The position numbers and the translations under genes were made by a program. A stretch of 64,000 nt of DNA, from positions 1,488,001 through 1,552,000 of the forward strand of contig NW_027184063.1 in NCBI RefSeq assembly GCF_041296385.1. The letters are read 5' to 3'. Below the pieces are notes generated by a model. That model ran no database searches, was not told the origin of the DNA, and saw nothing but the letters and a program-made list of their open reading frames with translations. Within the stretch, counting starts at the first letter, position 1; each line of letters opens with the position of its first letter. Below are positions 1-8,430 of this stretch, in pieces. This stretch comes from Aphelocoma coerulescens. Lineage: Eukaryota; Chordata; Aves; Passeriformes; Corvidae.

Positions 1-1320
1 GTCTGGGAATGATTCGGGGGTGGGGATGGTCTCTGTCCCTCTCACCCCACTCAGTGCCTGGTGAGGGTCTCTGTCCTTCTCCCCTTGGGATCCTCGGGAG
101 GTGCTTGTGTGGGTTTGGGGGTGTCTGTGTCGCTCTCACCCCGATGGTGCTTGGGCAGGGTCACCCCAGGGGTGAGAGGGACAGAGATTCCCCCGGCCTC
201 CCCAGGTATGAGAACGTTGGAGAGCCCCTGAGCGCACTCAGCAGTGTGAGGGACACAGAGCCCTTGGTCCCCAATCCCGCACAAGCATTCCCTGGGGCGA
301 GCGGGATGGAGATGCCCGAGCATCCCCAAGGCTGAAAGGGACAGGGACACTGCCTTGGGAATGCCCTGGAGTGAGAGGGACAGGGACAACCCCACCAAGC
401 CCCTCCCCAGCATCCCCCAGGGAGAGAGGCACACAGACCCCTTGAGCATCCCCTGGGCACCGGACAAAATAAACTTGGCAGAAATCAAACTTAACTCTAC
501 CGAAAATGCTTGGAGGAATGTTTGCTCTTCCCACAAGTCACTTGTGATGAAAACGCAAACAAACTCCAACCATGAATGAACCAACAGCACAAGCAGTGAT
601 GGTGGCAATTCAAAGGTCCAGCGGTTCCCGCACAGCTCCAGCTCAGCTGCTGGCATGTTCCTGTAAAAGAAAAGTGAACGTTCGGCCCAATACAGATGAT
701 TTAAAGGAAGGATAAACTCTGTGTAGCTGTCACAGAGGTGACAGGTATAAACAGAAAAAGGATTCTCGTAATTTGCAAACGTCCCCAGCCTGTGAAAGAG
801 AAGATGGGGGAGAGCAAGGGAGTGACAGGGACAGAGACCTCCCCTGGGGAGGGGCGAGTGTGACACTGTCCCCTGTGTGTGTGGCCTTCCCGGGGTGGGG
901 GTTTCACACCTGAGCCAGTCTGGGTAAGGGGGGTGGTGTTCACTCCCCCTGGGCTGGGGTTACCCCACACCCCCAAACTCTCCTCCTGCCCCCTTGGTTG
1001 AGGGATGGGGGTGCAAACCTGGCCTCAGCAAATGGGTCTGGGGGCTGGAGTCTCCCCCAGCCAGGGCTGATTTTCAGGACAGCTCTGGCCTTGGCTTTCT
1101 GGTGGATTCATTCTCCTCCCTCAGCCTTGTTTCCTTCTCCCTTGACCTGAGATCCCTGGCTAAGAGTCCCCCTTTCCCTGATCTCAAGGTTCCTTAGCTC
1201 AACTTGCAGGGCAAAGTTCCCCTCAGGAGGACCATTCAGGGACAGGGGGTGCCTGGGTGGTGGCAGCTCCTTTATACGGTTCAGGCATAATGAGCAAAAA
1301 GCCCTTCCTGACAAAGTTTC
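1..1320 (+). repeat. GC-rich minisatellite block A, copy 1
   Basis: Roughly the first 500 bases are degenerate tandem units built on words such as GGTGAGAGGGACAGAGAC and CCCTGGGGATGCT, alternating in both orientations, followed by unique-looking sequence to about 1320. The block recurs in the same orientation at 35835-37140 and inverted at 46640-47716. Long open frames on both strands here result from base composition and repetition. I recognise no gene. At about 1318-1325 the sequence switches from block A to the inverted olfactory-receptor block. Confidence 0.7.
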
Positions 1321-1692
1321 ATGGCTGGCTGGGTTTGGGGTGGAGGAGACCACAGTCCACAGAGGGCCTACACAGGTTTACACAGACTCCCCTGCCACTG
1401 AGGGGGACAAGGAGGTTTCAGGTCTGTGGTGCTACCTCTGGTCAGAGGTACTGAACACCCATCCTCCCTTACACAAACTGGCCCAGCTGGGAAACCTCCA
1501 ACACTGGAAAGGCCATATCCACGGGATATTCACATGAGAGGCAGCTGAGGGGGTGTCATAATCCATCAAAGACCTCCCAAAGTGCTCCCAAAACTTATTC
1601 CTGAGGCCTTGCTCCACAGGACTGCACATGATGCAAAGTGATGCAGCAGACCCAGAGTCTACTGCAAGAGACAGTGTGCAAGTGCCCTCCCC

Positions 1693-2015
1693 CAGGGGAG
1701 GTACCTGGGCATTCCCACCTGCCCTGAGCATATATTAATCCATTGGATTCTGTGCTTTTAGGGGGACTCTTACCACCAAAAAGACCAGCTGGAGGGGATC
1801 ATTGGGATCCCAGTGGGATGCGTGGAGTGGTGTATTTTCTTTCATCTGTCTCTCTCACTCTCTTTCTGCCCCCCAACCTCTTTTCTATCTCTTTCTCTTT
1901 TCTCTCTCATATTTGCTATTAAATAAAGCCCATACTATTGACTTTGGTCTTGGTCTTGTTTGCACCTTAATTTGGGCAGAGGCATTTCTAATTCCTTTCA
2001 AGATTGGACTGTGAC
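1693..2015 (+). repeat. LTR-like segment with polyadenylation signal
   Basis: Sequence absent from the spacer copy of this block. It contains a pyrimidine-rich stretch (1838-1905), AATAAA at about 1922 and a tail ending in CTGTGACA at about 2015, which resembles the R-U5 end of a retroviral LTR. I could not fix the 5' boundary or a target-site duplication, so this is tentative. Confidence 0.35.
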
Positions 2016-2039
2016 ATCCTGCTGTGCTGAGAGTTTACA

Positions 2040-2770
2040 CTTAGTTCCATGAGATATTTCTGTGTGCCAATGTTCTCCTGGGTTCCAAGAGGCCCCACTG
2101 TCTTTACAATGGACACTTGGTTCCCCAAGATTCCATGGCGTCACTGTGCTCTCCTGTGATTCATCAGGCTGTGCTGTGTCACCATGGACACTTGCTTCCT
2201 CAAAGGCTGGAGATGTCCCAGTGGCACTGGCTGGCCCTCAGGCCCGGCTTTGTTCCAATGGCGCCTTGGTTGCATGAGAATCCATTGCCCCACACTGGTC
2301 TCCTGGGTGCCACGGGGCCTTTCTGTGTCACAGTGGACCCTTGATTGCACCAGCCTTGGCAATGTCCCAGTGGAATCTGGGTTCCATGAGACCCTGCCAT
2401 GTCACAATTGACCACTGGTTCCATGAGACTCCATTGTGACCCTGTGCTCTCCTAGGTCCCATGAAGCCTTGCTGTGCCACAATGGCGCCTTCTTTCTACT
2501 GGGCCTGGCAATGTTTCTGTGGCCATTGTGTTCCATGAGGCCTCACTCTATAACAACTGGCCCTTGATTCCATGAGATTCCATTGCATCACAAAGATGTT
2601 CTGGGTTCCATGAAACCCCACTGTGTCACAATGGATGTTCTGGGTTCCATGAAACCCCACTGTGTCACAATGGATGTTCTGGGTTCCATGAGTGGTGGCA
2701 CTGTTTCCACACCACCTTTGTCTGAAGAGGCCCCACTTTGTCACAATTGACTCTGGGTTCCATGGGCTGG
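2040..2770 (+). repeat. Degenerate 70-75 bp minisatellite (GTTCCATGAG family)
   Basis: Successive diverged units contain GGTTCCATGAG, then a 'cactgtgtcacaatgga' word. Three near-identical short units sit at about 2590-2695. The same family appears at 41280-41500, 42150-42412, 43620-44260, 37480-37690 and 46260-46480. No gene is seen here. Confidence 0.7.
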
Positions 2771-3235
2771 GAAGAGCAGAGGTGGGAAGAGGCTGGGCCA
2801 TTGTCTCTGGCTGTGCTGCTGTGCTGGGAGTCTCTTCCCTCCAGCTGTGCCCACAGGCACTGCCCCTGCAGAGCCAGAGAAGGCCTGAGGAACAAACCTT
2901 GGACACACAAGTCAGGGCAGACACTCCTTTTGATTCAAATGCACAGGGAAGAAGCCTCCTGAAAGTCCTTGTGTTTCCAAAGAAAGGCAGATGTTCATGT
3001 AGAAATGCTAAGAGCAGTACTACAGGATTTTATAAAAAACAGCATAACACTAGAAAAAGAAGAAAAGAAGGCACCAATGAAAAAATGGACAAATAGGAAA
3101 AAACCCCTGAGATTGTAAAGAGTTACATTCTGAAGGTTCTGGAGCAGAAAAGAGAGAGTTTATTGCTTCTGAAAAGATATAGTCATCATTTTCCTCAGGG
3201 CATCCTTGAGCTCCTGGTTCCTCAGGCTGTAGATG

Positions 3236-3241
3236 AGGGGG
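3236..3241. other. Target-site duplication AGGGGG (left)
   Basis: Matches 11469-11474. The intact spacer copy reads AGGGGG once in the corresponding context (minus-strand CCCCCT in 'AACCCCCTCATC'), so this is a genuine 6-bp duplication, the length typical of alpha- and betaretroviral integrases. Confidence 0.95.
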
Positions 3242-3494
3242 TGTTGCCTCTCGGAGGCGTAGCGACCTGGTTCAGGAACGGCACGACGACCACCTCAGGT
3301 CATTCGGACCATCAGCTCACAGACACCAATGTGGTGGACGGCAAAATGGCGTTTATTCGTGGATTACATAGGGTTAAATAACCTGGGTTTGCCACGTCAC
3401 TTCCTTCTGCTCACCTATCACCTGTAGAGGGGAGGGGTTTTACCTGTCCCGTACAACGCGATATCTTCCGAACGCCTGTCCCTAGTCACCTACA
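3242..3494 (-). repeat. 3' LTR of the OR-disrupting provirus
   Basis: Minus strand begins TGTAGG and ends GGCAACA (TG...CA). It carries a TATTTAA TATA-like box (complement of 3374-3380) and AATAAA (complement of 3352-3357). At 253 bp it is a short LTR. It differs from the 5' copy at two sites near 3303-3306 and one near 3347. Confidence 0.95.
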
Positions 3495-3510
3495 TTTCCC
3501 CCCCTCTATC
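3495..3510 (-). promoter_or_regulatory. Polypurine tract
   Basis: The minus strand reads AGAGGGGGGGAAA directly before the 3' LTR, the plus-strand primer for reverse transcription. A second purine run with the same GGGGGGGAAATG ending lies at about 3525-3538 and may be a duplicated tract. Confidence 0.85.
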
Positions 3511-3649
3511 CTGAATTACCCGCATTTCCCCCCCACCATGATTTATTTAAGAAACATACAAAGTATAAATGCTATAAAATTTCAAGAACTAGTAAAACCT
3601 ACATAACAAGTTATAAAAAGTGGTATAACATTTACAAAATAGATGCGCT

Positions 3650-5596
3650 CTAGAGCAATTGTTGGCGGTCAACAAATAGAATGTTAACCTTTTCTAACCG
3701 GCTTTTAACAAATGACACCAATTTGTTTAGTATGCAAGGCCCAAAAATCAACGTTAGGAGTAACATAGTGAGGGGGCCTATTAGAGTGGAAACAAGGGTG
3801 GTCAGCCATGGAGACTGGTTAAACCATGACTCGAACCATCCTTGTTGGGCTTCTCTTTCTCTTTTCCTCTGGGCTAGCCTTTCCCTTAGTTCAGTCATTG
3901 AGTCCCGTACGACTCCGGTGTGGTCTGCATAAAAGCAGCATTCTTCTTTCAAGGCGGCACACAGGCCTCCTTGTTGCATGAGCAGGAGGTCCAGTCCTCG
4001 CCTGTTCTGCAGGACGACTTCTGAGAGAGAGGAGACAGATTTCTCTAGAAAGGAGATGGATTTTTCGATTCTTTGTAAGTCCTCATCAATAGTCATCTGC
4101 AGCTGAGAAAGTCCCTGGTGTTGGGTCACGAGGGCTGAAACACCTGTGGCTGCGCCGGTGGCTCCGAGGCCGAGCAGCATTGCGATGGTTATGCCTGTTA
4201 TTATTTCTCTCTTGTGGAGCCGGCTAGGTTCTTCAAGAAGGTGGTACATTTCTTCTTCTTGGTGATACAGGACTCTAGGAACAATTAAAACTTGGACACA
4301 AAAGTCAGTAGAGTTATCGAACTTATCAAGAAGCACACAGGGGCTTATTCCGGATCGCTGGCAAACAAACATCCCTGATGCGAATGGGACCACCCACTTA
4401 TTGATCGTTTTGTTAAGTTTGACAAATTCAGTACAGACATTGCCTATTCGTTTTGCTAAGGCCGCATTGCCAAAGCACTTGCCTCGGCCTGTGATCTGAC
4501 TCAGAGTAACTCCCCTTCGGGGGGCGTCCCACCTGCACTGATGTGGATTTAGTGCTGTTGAGTAGCCAAGAGGAACATTGAGTGCAATGCCTTCGTAAAA
4601 AGGGGGTTGCGCATCATAACACAACCAGCATGATTCTGTAAAGTTTGGGTTTGATTGATTCAATGACAAAAAGGTAGCGTTTAGTACGCTGAGAAACTGA
4701 TCATAAGGAGCTGATTTAGGTGTTTGGTGGGTAGCTAATGGGCCACGTGGGGAGAAGATGGGATTTCTATTTACTGTAAGAATCGGATTAGGCCCGACTG
4801 GTTGGGATTCTGACGGTAGGAGCTTGACAATTTGTACGTTCACCCAATAGCTGGTAGGGGCGTGAACATACACTGTCCATGCTCTACCCGAGGCCCAACT
4901 CTTATGGGCCAGCTGTAGAATTGTCATTCTATAGTGTTCGCAAGTGTGTCTACTCCCATCTTGGGGCAGGTATATTCGCTTGTCAAGTGAGAATTTTGGT
5001 TCGCGACAGCCTTGAGGTGCATACTTAACTTGGAGGAACTCATCAGGTGGCTGTGGTTGCCATCTATTGCCTGTCACGATAGTCTCACACCCCCAATACC
5101 CACAATGTCCATACCCTGGATAGTTACAGTAGCCTTTACCTGGGTTTGAAGCGGGACACCAATAGGTTTGGTACAGTGAGGAATCACCAAAATTAGGGAA
5201 TTGTAGATACGAGGGAAAAATGTCTTTTAGCTTAAAATCAAACGATGGACTGCCTGGTGTGATGGTTTCTTTGATTGGGTTATCACTCAAAAGGTGGCGT
5301 AGGACCCACCTGAATGGCTGGTGAGGATGATGTTCTGCATTGGCTTGCCCTCTGCCAAGAAGCTGTAAAAGCAAAATTACGCAAAGATACCGTTGTTGTT
5401 TGGATTTCACTGGTGCAGGATTCTCGGGCGCTGTCGGGCTGCTCGATGACTTGTCGCTCTCTTTGCGCACTGGGATGTATCGGTCATGGAGGCATCCAAA
5501 GATCCAGTCCTGCAAACAAAACCTCGCATTTTTCATTAGTCTTATTCTGAAGGTCAGGTTTGATTGACCTAAGTGGACACCATTTGACTCTACCAT
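3650..5596 (-). CDS. env: Envelope glycoprotein, gamma-type
   Basis: 648-residue open frame from an ATG that overlaps the end of pol. A long N-terminal leader ends in a hydrophobic signal segment at about residues 70-80. The surface subunit carries a CWLC (CXXC) motif at 323-326 and several N-X-S/T sites. A basic cleavage region ends HKR at about 461-463 and is followed by a hydrophobic fusion-peptide-like stretch. The transmembrane subunit has an immunosuppressive-domain-like segment ending near residue 545, then CX6CC at 546-554, a membrane anchor at about 597-625 and a short tail. These are marks of gamma-type (covalently linked) envelopes, here paired with alpha/beta-like gag-pol. No stop or frameshift was seen. 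Confidence 0.93.
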   Translation of the reverse strand: MVESNGVHLGQSNLTFRIRLMKNARFCLQDWIFGCLHDRYIPVRKESDKSSSSPTAPENPAPVKSKQQRYLCVILLLQLLGRGQANAEHHPHQPFRWVLRHLLSDNPIKETITPGSPSFDFKLKDIFPSYLQFPNFGDSSLYQTYWCPASNPGKGYCNYPGYGHCGYWGCETIVTGNRWQPQPPDEFLQVKYAPQGCREPKFSLDKRIYLPQDGSRHTCEHYRMTILQLAHKSWASGRAWTVYVHAPTSYWVNVQIVKLLPSESQPVGPNPILTVNRNPIFSPRGPLATHQTPKSAPYDQFLSVLNATFLSLNQSNPNFTESCWLCYDAQPPFYEGIALNVPLGYSTALNPHQCRWDAPRRGVTLSQITGRGKCFGNAALAKRIGNVCTEFVKLNKTINKWVVPFASGMFVCQRSGISPCVLLDKFDNSTDFCVQVLIVPRVLYHQEEEMYHLLEEPSRLHKREIITGITIAMLLGLGATGAATGVSALVTQHQGLSQLQMTIDEDLQRIEKSISFLEKSVSSLSEVVLQNRRGLDLLLMQQGGLCAALKEECCFYADHTGVVRDSMTELRERLAQRKREREAQQGWFESWFNQSPWLTTLVSTLIGPLTMLLLTLIFGPCILNKLVSFVKSRLEKVNILFVDRQQLL

Positions 5597-8093
5597 CTTT
5601 TTTAACAGCCGCGTACCCTCGCCCCGTGAGCACTAGTCTCCAGCCTTGTTCCCATTCCCCCAACTCGTTTTTGATTACAACTTGCGGGCCTTCGTCTAGT
5701 GCTCGAGTGACCCAGTGTTTTTGAGCGGGACTATTTGTCTCATCCCCCCTAGGGAATTGGTTCAGTGCTAGCAGGGCAGTTGCCAGTATGCGTGCCTGGT
5801 CCCCTGGGGGAATGGAATTGGTAAAGCCCTCTGTTTTTGCTAGCACTTCCAATTTGGTTTTTAGGGTTTGATTTGCCCGCTCAACAATGGCCTGCCCGGT
5901 GCTATTGTACGGGATGCCATGTACCAGAGTGATACCCCACTTTGAAACAAATGTTTGGCTCGATTTTGAAATAAAGTTCGGGCCGTTGTCTGTCTTGATC
6001 TGCTTCGGAACGCCGAGCCACGCCATAGCTGTCAGCCAATGTTGGATGGTTGCTTTAGAATCAGTTCTTAGGTGTTGTGTGGCCACAATCATTCCGCTAT
6101 ATGTGTCCACAGTTACAGCAAGCCATGCTCGGGGCTTCAGTAGATGACATAGTGTAAAGTCTGTTTGCCATATTTCTGAGGCTTTAAGGCCTCTGGGGTT
6201 GACTCCACTGGACCACAGCGGTGATTTTTGACAGTGGGGGCACGTGGCTACGATGTGTTTCGCGTCAGTGGTCGAAATCCCACATCTTTTTGCCAGTGCT
6301 TTAGCTCCGATGTGGACAGACTCATGTAGCTGACGGGCATCTCTCAGTGTCCACAGTCCTTTTGCGGCGGCGTCTGCTTTGTCGTTTCCGATTTGAAAGA
6401 ATCCTTTAACCGAATTATGGCTGTTAACGTGGATGACAGATATGGTGCCCTTCCGCGAAGAGAGTGCTTCTTCAAGCATCACAGCCACCGTGGACACTGA
6501 CACGCCAGGCCCTGACATGGCTAGGCAAAGCTTAGCTACAAACATAGAGTCAGTCACAATGTTGAGGTGCTCCTCCGGGAACAGTCCACACGCCAGCACT
6601 ACGGCGGCTGCTTCGAGTTGCTGGACCGAAAGCGTAGGGTCGGTTGCTTTGATGCACTGCCACTGCTCTCCCGACTGCCATACCGCTGCTGCAGTTGAGG
6701 TCAGCGACGATGCGTCTGTGAAGACTGTCGGTCCTGGTAGCGGTCGGTCGATGACTTTTGGCGGGAGATCGATGTCGATGATCGCAAGGAGCTGGGTCCA
6801 TGGGGGTTTTGCAGCATAGCGAATCTCTCCTCCAAAACCAGTGAGGGCTATGGCTAAAAGCTCTGATATTGTCGGTGATTGCGCGGAGAGCTGCTTGCGG
6901 AAGGGTAGGTATATCCTGGCGGGCTCCGTGCCCAAGTGCCTTAGGGCAAGTCTTCTCCCTTTCATGATAAGGTTGCCAAGACACTCAACTCCCGGGGAGA
7001 ATGCGCGTGACGGTTTTCCCAAGACTACCCACTGTATCGGCTGGGCTCTGTCAGGGGGCCCCTGGGCTAGCGCTCCTACCCCTCCTTTCTTTGTAAAGTG
7101 TACATATAAATCAAGTGGTGCTCCCAGGTCCCACCTAGCAAGCGTACTCACAGACATTTGCTGCTCGATAAAGTCGAGCGAGCTAGTCGCTTCTGGTGTC
7201 AGAGCTTTCTGTTCCCATGAGTTTTTTCCTCTCAGGAGGTCGTTCAAGGGGTCCATGACCTCGGGAGGAATCAGGATGATGTTACGGAGCCATTGTAGAG
7301 ATCCCACTAGCTGCTGCATATCATGGAGCGTCTTGATATCTCTGCGAATTTTTATCTGGAGCAGGGTTATGTAGGAGCTTGTAATTCCTACTCCTAGAAA
7401 GGTTACACATGGTCCCTTTTTTATTTTCGCGCTCGCGATTTCAAAGCCATTTGCTTTCAGGGTCTCTGAGACTGTTGACACTAGTCGGTCTACCTGGCTC
7501 GCTGATGGCGCGGCAATCAGGATGTCATCCATGTACTGAATAATGGTTGCGGCTGGGTCGCTGTGGCGGACTGGTGCTAGTGCTCGGTCAACCGTGATTT
7601 GGCAGATGGTGGGGGAGTTGACCATCCCTTGGGGCAACACCTTCCACTGGAAGCGCAGGTTAGGCCGTTGGCTGTTCGGGAAGACGATGGAAAAGGCAAA
7701 CCGCTCTTTGTCTTCATCATGCAGGGGTATGGAAAAGAAACAGTCTTTAATGTCAAGCACCGCGCAGGGCTGCCCTTTTGGTATCATCGAGTTCATGGGC
7801 AGCAAGGTTTGGACCGGACCTATTGGTTGGATTTTCTTGTTCACCTCCCGCAGGTCGTGCAGGAGGCGGAAGCCCTCGCCAGATCGTTTGGGTATTATGA
7901 AAACCGGGGTGTTCCATGGGCTTGTGGAGGGCTCTATATGGTCCCGCTGTAGCTCGCGGCTAACGAGCTCAAGGAGGGCGGTCATTCGAGGCTTCGACAA
8001 GGGCCACTGCTCGATCCACACCGGGTCAACCGATTTCCATACCAGTTTGATGGGCAGCGGTGGGTATGCGGCAGTGGCCCTTAGAATAAATTT
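5484..8093 (-). CDS. pol: Pol: reverse transcriptase, RNase H, integrase
   Basis: Expected to be made as a Gag-Pro-Pol fusion by the -1 shift at 8087-8093; the same frame is open to 8147. The RT palm carries LDIKDCFFSIPL and the YMDD catalytic box (bases 7524-7535), of class II (alpha/beta) type. RNase H follows with FTDASS, VTDS and GNDKADA. Integrase begins with an HHCC zinc site (H...H...CPHC) and has a DDE core: D in QTDF/VDTYSG, D in KTDNGPNF, E in IVERANQ. The frame is uninterrupted. Its last 113 bases overlap env. It is functionally cut off by the stop in pro. Confidence 0.93.
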   Translation of the reverse strand, partial: KFILRATAAYPPLPIKLVWKSVDPVWIEQWPLSKPRMTALLELVSRELQRDHIEPSTSPWNTPVFIIPKRSGEGFRLLHDLREVNKKIQPIGPVQTLLPMNSMIPKGQPCAVLDIKDCFFSIPLHDEDKERFAFSIVFPNSQRPNLRFQWKVLPQGMVNSPTICQITVDRALAPVRHSDPAATIIQYMDDILIAAPSASQVDRLVSTVSETLKANGFEIASAKIKKGPCVTFLGVGITSSYITLLQIKIRRDIKTLHDMQQLVGSLQWLRNIILIPPEVMDPLNDLLRGKNSWEQKALTPEATSSLDFIEQQMSVSTLARWDLGAPLDLYVHFTKKGGVGALAQGPPDRAQPIQWVVLGKPSRAFSPGVECLGNLIMKGRRLALRHLGTEPARIYLPFRKQLSAQSPTISELLAIALTGFGGEIRYAAKPPWTQLLAIIDIDLPPKVIDRPLPGPTVFTDASSLTSTAAAVWQSGEQWQCIKATDPTLSVQQLEAAAVVLACGLFPEEHLNIVTDSMFVAKLCLAMSGPGVSVSTVAVMLEEALSSRKGTISVIHVNSHNSVKGFFQIGNDKADAAAKGLWTLRDARQLHESVHIGAKALAKRCGISTTDAKHIVATCPHCQKSPLWSSGVNPRGLKASEIWQTDFTLCHLLKPRAWLAVTVDTYSGMIVATQHLRTDSKATIQHWLTAMAWLGVPKQIKTDNGPNFISKSSQTFVSKWGITLVHGIPYNSTGQAIVERANQTLKTKLEVLAKTEGFTNSIPPGDQARILATALLALNQFPRGDETNSPAQKHWVTRALDEGPQVVIKNELGEWEQGWRLVLTGRGYAAVKKDGRVKWCPLRSIKPDLQNKTNEKCEVLFAGLDLWMPP
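8087..8093 (-). promoter_or_regulatory. pro-pol -1 frameshift heptamer AAATTTA
   Basis: The minus strand reads A AAT TTA in pro phase (the AAT codon starts at 8092), a canonical slippery heptamer four codons before the pro terminator. The pol frame, -1 relative to pro, is open across it. Confidence 0.85.
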
Positions 8094-8430
8094 GTCACCC
8101 TGACTTTCAGCAGGGCAAGGGCATCCCTCCCCAACAAGGGTGGACATTTTGGCATAACATATGGGAAAAGGGTGATAGTTTTCTCCGGTCCTTTTTCGGT
8201 GCGGAGCGTTATCGCTATCAGTTGGGTGCTTTTTTGGGCCCGAGATAATCCCCCAACTCCACCCACCATGGGGGCCTCCTCCAGTTCCTAGTGTATAGGC
8301 CAGTACGTTTCTGGGATGACAGTAACATCTGATCCCGTATCAATCAAAAAGGGGAGACGAATAGCAGGGTCACCTGGGTTGTTGTGGAGACAGCAAACTC
8401 CCCACACTATCGGCGGGTGGCTGCCCACTT

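Noticed and set aside
51..866. 271-codon minus-strand frame
   Set aside because: It runs through degenerate tandem repeats, no domain is visible, and copies in other blocks are shifted or shortened.
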